Below, piece after piece: positions 6,690 to 11,758 of a stretch of DNA of 11,758 nt. The DNA lies in assembly GCA_014523625.1 (NCBI GenBank), contig JAATVP010000109.1:1-11758 (forward strand), written 5' to 3'. Position 1 is the stretch's first letter. Every line of letters starts with the position of its first letter. This stretch comes from Nitrososphaerales archaeon TH5896. GTDB taxonomy: Archaea; Thermoproteota; Nitrososphaeria; Nitrososphaerales; Nitrososphaeraceae. Position numbers and translations under genes: made by a program. The notes under the pieces were generated by a model. The model ran no database searches. It had not been told where the DNA came from and was given only the letters and a program-made list of their open reading frames with translations.

Positions 6690-7109
6690 ATGAAAGAGGA
6701 GAGTGTCATTTTTTTAGGTCACAGGAACATTAGGTGCCTCCACAGTAAGACGATAGAATTTACGAAAGCGGTATCGTTAAGCACTAAAGGAGATTGTATA
6801 GCTGGAGTTTCTGCAAGCAAGGCGTGCAGTGACTTTGATAGTGAATTCAAGGCAAAATTGTCGGAGATTGGGAGGAAGGTGAATCTTGAAATTATTACTG
6901 GTGAGATGACGTTTAGGATGCATGGTTTCTCAGATCAGCGTTTGACGTTGTCGCATAACCACGATATAGTCATCAGAAAAAGTAGCTACGTATGCCCTCG
7001 AACCCTGTGTGTGCTTTGTGACAAAGCATCCTCCGATATACCAAGAGATTTGGTAATGAAATTACAAGACCCTACCACAGTTGCAAAATTGAAAATATTT
7101 GTTCAGTAG
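6690..7109 (+). CDS. DUF371 family protein, function unknown
   Basis: The 139-residue product matches the archaeal conserved family DUF371. Family-like blocks are FLGHRNIRCLHSKTIEFTK (8-26), GDCIAGVSASKAC (34-46), a middle LTLSHNHDIVIRKSSYVC (85-102), and CPRTLCVLCDKASSDIPRDL (102-121). It has six cysteines, three of them in a C-x4-C-x2-C cluster (102, 107, 110), and several His and Asp residues; metal binding is possible but unproven. Starting at 6690 gives the usual family length of about 140 and suits the TATA box upstream. An in-frame ATG at 6663 would add nine residues but lies upstream of the predicted transcript start. The gene is divergent from psmA and convergent with purC, ending 29 bp from its stop. 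Confidence 0.8.
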   Translation: MKEESVIFLGHRNIRCLHSKTIEFTKAVSLSTKGDCIAGVSASKACSDFDSEFKAKLSEIGRKVNLEIITGEMTFRMHGFSDQRLTLSHNHDIVIRKSSYVCPRTLCVLCDKASSDIPRDLVMKLQDPTTVAKLKIFVQ

Positions 7110-7138
7110 TAAGAGCATGATTAATCAAATTAAATTTG

Positions 7139-7978
7139 TTATACATTTTCCCCGGTTATTCTTTCGTATACAAAGATATACCGATCGCTAATTTCATTGA
7201 TTAGAAATTCAGGGATTCTGGGAGGCTTAGGGGATTCTCCTCTCGAGGCCAATCGAAGCATTTCTTGTTTGAACCCTATTTCAATGAGCCAATCACGTAA
7301 AAGTTGCTTGTCATAGCTTCCTTGTGTTTGGCCAGGTTGGTAGTCTCTCTCAAGCCAAATTCTAGATTCATCCGGCCCTATGGAGTCCGCGAGGTTTAAT
7401 TCATTGCGTTCATCAAACCCAAATTCAAGCTTGACATCGGCAATTATGAAGCCTGATGGTTTCGCGATGGAGCCTATGGTTTTGTAAATCGCTAATGATA
7501 TGTCTTCAATCTCTCTGAGAGTATCCCCACTTAAGATACCCGAATCTAGAACTTTGTCTCTTGTAACTGGAACATCATGCTCCTCGGATTTAGTTGTTAT
7601 CTCAAAGATTGGATAAGGTAGCTTCTCCCCTTTCTTCAAAGTTAAATTCACTCCAAAAAGATATTTGAAATCAGTGTCTGTGGTATATCTTTCCAACATA
7701 GATCCATAGTAGTAACCGCGAACGATGAATTCATATGGAATCATCGAAAGTTTCCTAACTTCCATTGCATTTTCTTGTCTCAGTCCTATGAAATGACTGG
7801 GAACATCCAGCTTATTGAACCAGAAGTTCGCGAACTTACACAATACCTTACCTTTATTGGGAATTCTCTGGTCAAATTTTATGTCGAATGCTGAAACTCT
7901 GTCGCTAAATTTCAATAGCAAATTTCCATTTTCAAGTTGGAAAATATTTTTAACCTTACCCTCGCGCAATAGGCGCAT
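7139..7978 (-). CDS. purC: Phosphoribosylaminoimidazole-succinocarboxamide synthase (SAICAR synthetase)
   Basis: PurC joins CAIR and aspartate using ATP to form SAICAR in de novo purine synthesis. The 279-residue product begins with the family's LLREGKVKNIF (3-13) ATP-lid strand pair, followed by FSDRVSAFDIKF (24-35) with IPNKGKVLCKFANFWF, EFIVRGYYYGSML, the IIADVKLEFGFD segment and LADSIGPDESRIW. I prefer the ATG at 7978; an in-frame TTG at 7993 would add five residues, but the TATA box at 8011-8020 predicts a transcript start near 7989, downstream of that TTG. It is transcribed away from purSQL and follows the tRNA-Thr gene on the same strand. Confidence 0.95.
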   Translation of the reverse strand: MRLLREGKVKNIFQLENGNLLLKFSDRVSAFDIKFDQRIPNKGKVLCKFANFWFNKLDVPSHFIGLRQENAMEVRKLSMIPYEFIVRGYYYGSMLERYTTDTDFKYLFGVNLTLKKGEKLPYPIFEITTKSEEHDVPVTRDKVLDSGILSGDTLREIEDISLAIYKTIGSIAKPSGFIIADVKLEFGFDERNELNLADSIGPDESRIWLERDYQPGQTQGSYDKQLLRDWLIEIGFKQEMLRLASRGESPKPPRIPEFLINEISDRYIFVYERITGENV

Positions 7979-8010
7979 AGTTTTAATCCTCAAAAGAACC
8001 CCTCATTCCA

Positions 8011-8020
8011 ATTTATACTT
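8011..8020 (-). promoter_or_regulatory. TATA box for purC
   Basis: The minus strand reads AAGTATAAAT, preceded by the purine-rich GCTGA-type context expected of a BRE. Its centre is about 37 bp before the ATG at 7978, predicting a leader of about 11 nt. This position decides between the two candidate purC starts. Confidence 0.55.
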
Positions 8021-8050
8021 ACTTCAGCAGTCGCAATCTTGTATGGGAGG

Positions 8051-8125
8051 AGGTCATGGTGGGACTTGAACCCACGACCTAAGGTTTACAAAACCTTCGC
8101 TCTAACCAAGCTGAGCTACATGACC
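8051..8125 (-). tRNA. tRNA-Thr (anticodon UGU)
   Basis: The 75-nt cloverleaf is complete on the minus strand. The acceptor stem GGTCATG/CATGACC has 7 perfect pairs, and the D stem is GCTC/GAGC. The anticodon stem AAGGT/ACCTT closes the loop TTTGTAA, with the anticodon UGU at 8090-8088. The T stem GTGGG/CCCAC closes a TTCAAGT loop. The discriminator base is U, as expected for archaeal tRNA-Thr. There is no intron, and the 3' CCA is not encoded because the next bases are CCT. It lies between divergently arranged purC and purS, on the purC strand. An AT-rich box at 8151-8163 is placed correctly for its promoter. Confidence 0.97.
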
Positions 8126-8150
8126 AGTACTTTAGTTGAACCTAGTCAAT

Positions 8151-8163
8151 AGGTATTTAATAA
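8151..8163. promoter_or_regulatory. AT-rich box, candidate promoter for tRNA-Thr (minus) and purS (plus)
   Basis: The plus strand reads AGGTATTTAATAA. Read leftward, TTAAATACC is centred about 30 bp before the first tRNA base. Read rightward, TATTTAATAA predicts initiation near 8184, leaving a leader of about 44 nt before the purS ATG, which contains a ribosome binding site. It is the only good box between the two genes. Confidence 0.5.
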
Positions 8164-8216
8164 GTTGTTTATCAAAATTATCCGTTGTTTCCTTCGAGCA
8201 ATTATTGTTTTCCTCT

Positions 8217-8220
8217 GGAG
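8217..8220 (+). promoter_or_regulatory. Ribosome binding site of purS
   Basis: GGAG complements the 16S rRNA 3' end and is spaced 7 bases from the ATG at 8228. It supports that start over an in-frame ATG at 8165, which would add 21 mostly hydrophobic residues foreign to PurS and lies right beside the TATA box. Confidence 0.6.
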
Positions 8221-8227
8221 ATCGGAC

Positions 8228-8518
8228 ATGAATAGGACCAGTAATGATAAGAAGAAATACTCAGTACTGGTGTCGATAGCAAATAAGAAATATCTCCCCG
8301 ATCCTGAAGGAGAGACTATCCTAAAGGATCTGATCCTAAAAGGAGGTTATGATGAAGTCGAGGCAGTAAGGTGTTCAAAAACCATAAATATGCTAGTCAG
8401 ATCAAGAACGGAAGAACAAGCCAGGAAATTGGTCCTAAGAATATGTACTGAATTAAGGCTCTTTAATCCTGTCGTAAGTAAGTGCGTTGTCACAGTTACA
8501 TCTTCTTTGAAAAGTTGA
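8228..8518 (+). CDS. purS: Phosphoribosylformylglycinamidine synthase, PurS subunit
   Basis: PurS is the small dimeric scaffold subunit that bridges PurL and PurQ and helps pass ammonia between them in FGAM synthesis. The 96-residue product is normal in size. It has the family pattern: a first strand YSVLVSIANKK, then LPDPEGETILKDLILKGGY (18-36), which includes the conserved DPEG-type turn, a second strand with VRCSKTINMLV, and a C-terminal ELRLFNPVVSKCVVTV. The start is supported by a GGAG ribosome binding site. Unlike the common purS-purQ-purL arrangement, the next gene begins 322 bp later and has its own promoter-like box, and a T7 run follows the purS stop. Confidence 0.92.
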   Translation: MNRTSNDKKKYSVLVSIANKKYLPDPEGETILKDLILKGGYDEVEAVRCSKTINMLVRSRTEEQARKLVLRICTELRLFNPVVSKCVVTVTSSLKS

Positions 8519-8527
8519 GAGCCTATC

Positions 8528-8534
8528 TTTTTTT
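8528..8534 (+). terminator. Oligo-T tract after purS
   Basis: Seven consecutive T on the coding strand begin 9 bp after the purS stop, with no hairpin before them. Archaeal RNA polymerase terminates at such U-rich tracts without a stem. With the separate box before purQ it suggests that purS forms its own transcript. Confidence 0.5.
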
Positions 8535-8800
8535 ACTACAATTATTTGAAATATCATACAGGTGGTAAGTTGCTGATCCCAAAACTAGGAATATTTGGCC
8601 TGATTGCTCGTGTTCTCATCCAAGACGTTCTTTATGCTAGCTTTTAACCTTTGACTATTCAACTGTGGATCTAAGGAACCTAACTACCCTGAAATTTGAT
8701 GCTTCTTTGTGTGCTATTCCGCGCCGACTTCCATATTACTAAGAAATAATCCGTATTGCCATAATTGGAATCCTAAAGCAAAAATGTGAAGGAGCACACA

Positions 8801-8808
8801 TTAAATAC
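8801..8808 (+). promoter_or_regulatory. TATA box for purQ-purL
   Basis: TTAAATAC is centred about 36 bp before the purQ ATG, predicting initiation near 8830 and a leader of about 10 nt. No clear ribosome binding site precedes the ATG, which suits a short-leader transcript. Confidence 0.55.
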
Positions 8809-8840
8809 CTGTAACTTGGTACTTATTAACAAACCCGACG

Positions 8841-9536
8841 ATGAGAAAAATCGGTGTCATTGTGTTTCCTGGCACAAATTGTGATCGAGACGTATTCTAC
8901 ATTTTGTCTGAGGTAATGCATCTGGAAGCCGAATACGTTTGGCATAACAGACAAACCTTGGATGGTTTTTCAGGGTTAGTACTTCCTGGAGGATTTTCCT
9001 ATGGAGACAGATTAAGAGCTGGCATAATTGCAGCTCATAGTCCTGTCATAAATGAAGTGAAGAGGATGGCAAGGGATGGCGTACCAGTATTAGGAATTTG
9101 TAATGGATTTCAGATATTGATTGAATCTGGCTTACTCCCTGGTGCTTTAGTGAAAAATGAACACTTGTGCTTCATATGTAAATGGGTTGATGCTAAAGTT
9201 AGGAATAACAATACTCCGTTTACAAAATTATTCCGAAAAAATCAAAAAATAAGGATGCCTATCGCCCATGGTGAGGGTCGGTATGTCGCAGATGGCCCAA
9301 CCATAAAGGAATTAAGGCAAAAGGATCAAATCGTGTTGAGCTTTTTGAATGAAAATCCAAATGGATCACTTGAGTCGATTGCAGCAATATGCAATCCTGA
9401 AGGGAATATAGTTGGGATGATGCCTCATCCTGAGAGAGCTTCCGAAAAAGTATTGTCACCGGTCGCCGACAACATAGATGGTTCAACGTTTTTCCAATCT
9501 CTGGTGCATCATTTAGGTGATACTCACACTAAGTAA
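8841..9536 (+). CDS. purQ: Phosphoribosylformylglycinamidine synthase, PurQ glutaminase subunit
   Basis: PurQ is a class I (triad) glutamine amidotransferase that makes ammonia for PurL. The 231-residue product has VIVFPGTNCDRD (6-17), the glycine-rich LPGGFSYGDRLRAG (48-61), the nucleophile elbow GICNGFQ with Cys87, and the MMPHPE motif holding His196 and Glu198, so the catalytic triad is complete. Its length is typical for archaeal and Gram-positive PurQ, in contrast to the fused large PurL of enterobacteria. The ATG at 8841 is the natural start. purL begins 18 bp after the stop, so the two are likely one transcript, separate from purS. Confidence 0.96.
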   Translation: MRKIGVIVFPGTNCDRDVFYILSEVMHLEAEYVWHNRQTLDGFSGLVLPGGFSYGDRLRAGIIAAHSPVINEVKRMARDGVPVLGICNGFQILIESGLLPGALVKNEHLCFICKWVDAKVRNNNTPFTKLFRKNQKIRMPIAHGEGRYVADGPTIKELRQKDQIVLSFLNENPNGSLESIAAICNPEGNIVGMMPHPERASEKVLSPVADNIDGSTFFQSLVHHLGDTHTK

Positions 9537-9554
9537 TGGTCTGGGATGTAAGAA

Positions 9555-11758
9555 TTGAGTGTACTAACAACAGCTGAATTCTCATACTTGAAAAAATCTT
9601 TGAACCGGCGTCCTACCGAAACAGAATTGCAAATGGTAGCCGCTGAATGGTCTGAGCATTGCTCATACAAATCATCAAAAAAGTATATTTCTCGCCTGCC
9701 TGTTTCAGGAGCTCGAATTGGGATTGACAGCGGCTTTGATGCAGGACTGATCGAAATAGGTGATGATCTTGTCCTAACAGTTCGCATTGAAAGTCATAAC
9801 CATCCTTCTGCCATTGAACCGTACGGAGGTGCAGCAACGGGAGTTGGTGGTGTCGTTCGAGACATTTTGTCAGTGGGAACTAGACCCGTGGCGCTTATGA
9901 ACGGGCTTCGGTTCGGAGACATTAATGGTCCCGACTCAAAGGTAAATCAACATACACGTTGGCTTCTCCAAAACGTAGTAAGAGGTATTTCAGACTACGG
10001 CAACTGTATAGGTGTTCCTACAATAGGCGGAGAGCTTGAATTTGATGCTTCATTTAATAATTATTGTTTGGTTGACGTAGTTTGTATAGGCCTAAGTAAG
10101 GCAAATGAAATAATTGCAAATCTCGCTGATATCGATGACCTGCTTTTTCTGGTGGGTGGGTCTACAGGCAGAGACGGAATTCATGGAGCGGCGTTCGCGT
10201 CTACGGGGTTAGTTCACGAAAACAGATCAGCAGTCCAGATACCTGATCCTTTTCTTAAAAAGATACTCATTGAAGCAATCTTGGAGGCTACCAAGAATAG
10301 ATATATCAAAGCAATGAAAGATTTAGGCGGAGGCGGTCTCGCGTGCTGCTTGTCAGAAACGTCCCACAATCTGGGGAAGGGCTTTGATGTCGACCTTTCT
10401 CTTGTAAGACTCAGAGAAGAAGGAATGAGTCCGACAGAAATTTTGATCTCCGAGTCTCAAGAAAGAATGCTCTTGATTGTGGGTAAGGAAAATAGAGAAT
10501 CTCTTGAAAAAATATTTGCAAAATACGATATAGGCTATTCTATTATTGGAAAAGTATCTTTCGACAAGAAGATCACGATAAGGCATAATTCGGAAGTAAT
10601 AGCTGACATTCCGGCACATATCGTGACATGTGCGCCACTTTTGAACAGAAAATCGACACGTCCATCTAACTTGAAAAGGAAGTATGCTACTAGAGAAGAT
10701 TCACCCAAGGACATTGGCTCAATCTTGCTGGAATTACTGCATAGGCCTAACATTTGCAGTCGTTCCTGGATCTATGAACAATACGATTCCGAAGTAGGGC
10801 TAAAGACTGTGTTGAGGCCAGGAGAAGGCGACTCTTCAATTCTGTGGTTAGGTAACGCAAAATATGTTGCAATGTCTATGGATGGTAATAGCAGTCAATG
10901 CTATTTCGACCCATACCAAGGTACACTTGGGTGTATATCAGAAGCTGTTCGTAATGTGATCTGTTCTGGTGCTTCCCCTGTAGGACTAGTCGACCACCTG
11001 CAGTTCGGAAGCCCGGAAAACCCTCAAGTGTTTTGGACGTTTCAGCAGGCAGTAGCAGCGATTAAGGACTATTGTGATTTCTTCAAACTACCCGTGATAG
11101 GTGGGAAAGTGAGTTTTTACAACGAGAAGAACGGTTTACCTATAAAACCAACTCCGGTTATAGGCGCGATAGGTATAGGTCACAACCTGAAGAAGATAGG
11201 CAGAGCCCGACTGGACCCACGATGCAGTATATTTTTAATTGGTCACACTAAGGAAGAGTTGGGTGGATCAGAATATTATCTATCCTATCACAGGACTGAA
11301 AGCGGAAACATTCCGAAGCTCAACCTAGCTGAGGACAAGAGGAACGCATTGGCCGTTTCTAATCTAATATCTAGCGGTGTTGTGAAGTGTGTTCATGATT
11401 GCTCTAGGGGTGGCATTGCGGTAGCACTGGCGGAGCTGGCCATAAACGGGAATACGGGATTTGATATAGATATTTCGTTAACTTCTAATTCTTGCAGAAG
11501 AATTGACAGCCTTATGTTTTCTGAATCCAATTCACGCTATGTGGTTGCAACTGAAAGACCAAAGGAATTGATTGAAATGTTAAGAGATAGCAGGAGTCAG
11601 GTCCATTGCAATAAAATTGGTTATTCTGCAGATTCGTCATCTGTTGACACTATTCAATATCGTACTGGACAGCAGATTCTAGCTAACCTGGAGCTGGAAA
11701 AATTAAAGCTCGTTTATAACAATTCCCTTAAAAACATGTTGAACGATGTTAGGATATG
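9555..11758 (+). CDS. purL: Phosphoribosylformylglycinamidine synthase, PurL subunit (runs to window edge)
   Basis: PurL converts FGAR to FGAM with ATP and ammonia supplied by PurQ, bridged by PurS. The open frame spans 734 codons. Residues 31-41 read EWSEHCSYKSS with the conserved His35, followed by the nucleotide-binding ESHNHPSAIEPYGGAATGVGG (79-99). Further along come GGSTGRDGIHGA, DLGGGGLACCLSE, and in the second half DPYQGTLG, GGKVSFYNE and HDCSRGGIAVALAE. The two-fold repeat of PurM-like halves matches the small PurL type (about 720-740 residues). The start is TTG at 9555: TAA lies in frame two codons before, and the next ATG (residue 27) would cut the conserved N-terminus. A weak GGGA lies upstream. 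The last two bases are TG, so the stop may be the very next base. Confidence 0.96.
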   Translation, partial: MSVLTTAEFSYLKKSLNRRPTETELQMVAAEWSEHCSYKSSKKYISRLPVSGARIGIDSGFDAGLIEIGDDLVLTVRIESHNHPSAIEPYGGAATGVGGVVRDILSVGTRPVALMNGLRFGDINGPDSKVNQHTRWLLQNVVRGISDYGNCIGVPTIGGELEFDASFNNYCLVDVVCIGLSKANEIIANLADIDDLLFLVGGSTGRDGIHGAAFASTGLVHENRSAVQIPDPFLKKILIEAILEATKNRYIKAMKDLGGGGLACCLSETSHNLGKGFDVDLSLVRLREEGMSPTEILISESQERMLLIVGKENRESLEKIFAKYDIGYSIIGKVSFDKKITIRHNSEVIADIPAHIVTCAPLLNRKSTRPSNLKRKYATREDSPKDIGSILLELLHRPNICSRSWIYEQYDSEVGLKTVLRPGEGDSSILWLGNAKYVAMSMDGNSSQCYFDPYQGTLGCISEAVRNVICSGASPVGLVDHLQFGSPENPQVFWTFQQAVAAIKDYCDFFKLPVIGGKVSFYNEKNGLPIKPTPVIGAIGIGHNLKKIGRARLDPRCSIFLIGHTKEELGGSEYYLSYHRTESGNIPKLNLAEDKRNALAVSNLISSGVVKCVHDCSRGGIAVALAELAINGNTGFDIDISLTSNSCRRIDSLMFSESNSRYVVATERPKELIEMLRDSRSQVHCNKIGYSADSSSVDTIQYRTGQQILANLELEKLKLVYNNSLKNMLNDVRI

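Larger units (their letters stand above)
8519..8840. other. Long intergenic region between purS and purQ
   Basis: This is the largest non-coding stretch in the window. All six frames are broken by frequent stops, with no frame of useful length and no recognisable tRNA or C/D-box motif. It contains the T7 tract near its left end and the purQ promoter box near its right end. One weak inverted repeat is present, TGTGTGCT (8708-8715) with AGCACACA (8793-8800), with a nested ATTCC/GGAAT pair; by length these are expected by chance. No function can be assigned to roughly 8540-8790. Confidence 0.6.

Noticed and set aside
7110..7138. CAAATT-A-AATTTG dyad between convergent DUF371 and purC genes
   Set aside because: It is a short AT-rich symmetric sequence without an oligo-T run on either strand; too weak to call a terminator.
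8165..8227. N-terminal extension of purS starting at 8165
   Set aside because: It would add 21 hydrophobic residues absent from PurS proteins, starts beside the TATA box, and lacks a ribosome binding site; the ATG at 8228 has GGAG at a good distance.
8708..8800. Inverted repeat TGTGTGCT/AGCACACA with nested ATTCC/GGAAT
   Set aside because: Eight pairs separated by 77 bases in a 322-bp region are expected by chance, and the arms do not extend; there is no compact hairpin.
9535..9576. ATG overlapping the purQ stop (TAATG) as a purL start
   Set aside because: It is in a different frame from purL and ends after 13 codons; the TTG at 9555 gives an N-terminus of the right length.
9259..9837. Overlapping minus-strand frames opposite purQ and purL
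   Set aside because: They sit opposite well-supported coding sequence, overlap each other, and show no family resemblance.
10353..10753. Two minus-strand frames opposite purL
   Set aside because: They are shadows of purL, which is unbroken across the region with conserved motifs on both sides.
1..11758. CRISPR arrays, insertion sequences, attachment sites, toxin-antitoxin or defence genes
   Set aside because: I looked on both strands and saw no regularly spaced repeats, terminal inverted repeats, transposase or nuclease motifs; nearly all sequence is taken by core genes.

Overview
The window looks archaeal. It carries archaeal-type ribosomal proteins in the archaeal order, the RNase P protein Rpp29 (Rnp1), a 20S proteasome alpha subunit, the archaeal family DUF371, and TATA-like boxes about 30-45 bp before gene starts. 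Base composition is moderately AT-rich. From memory, the PurS, PurL, S19 and L29 sequences read most like those of Nitrososphaeria (Thaumarchaeota). That placement is inference and was not searched.

Positions 1-6608 (minus strand) hold two adjoining gene sets. The promoter-proximal set is psmA, a TlpA/redoxin-like thiol protein with a CPGC motif, and a SPOUT (COG2106-type) RNA methyltransferase, whose start abuts the thiol gene's stop with no gap. A strong TATA box follows, then the ribosomal cluster rpl3-rpl4-rpl23-rps19-rpl22-rps3-rpl29-rnp1 and the first codons of what is probably rps17. Gene ends mostly overlap by 4-8 bp, as in a tightly coupled operon. rpl2 (uL2), normally between rpl23 and rps19, is missing; a 78-bp spacer with a promoter-like box sits there instead.

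Positions 6636-7109 hold a DUF371 gene on the plus strand, divergent from psmA. One perfectly palindromic AT-rich box between them could serve both genes.

Positions 7139-11758 are a de novo purine block. purC is on the minus strand, preceded on the same strand by a tRNA-Thr(UGU). On the plus strand lie purS, then a 322-bp stretch with no visible gene, then purQ and purL. PurS, PurQ and PurL together form the small-subunit type of FGAM synthase; PurC acts two steps after it, past AIR synthesis (PurM) and carboxylation. purL runs to the window edge and is complete or lacks only a few residues.

Six of the 16 protein genes with a visible start appear to begin with TTG (rnp1, rpl29, rpl4, the thiol gene, psmA, purL) and none with GTG. 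I see no mobile element, CRISPR array, phage gene or defence system. The content is mostly core housekeeping. The points most worth checking are the missing rpl2, the thiol gene's position and central insertion, the TTG starts, the shared palindromic promoter, and the detached purS.
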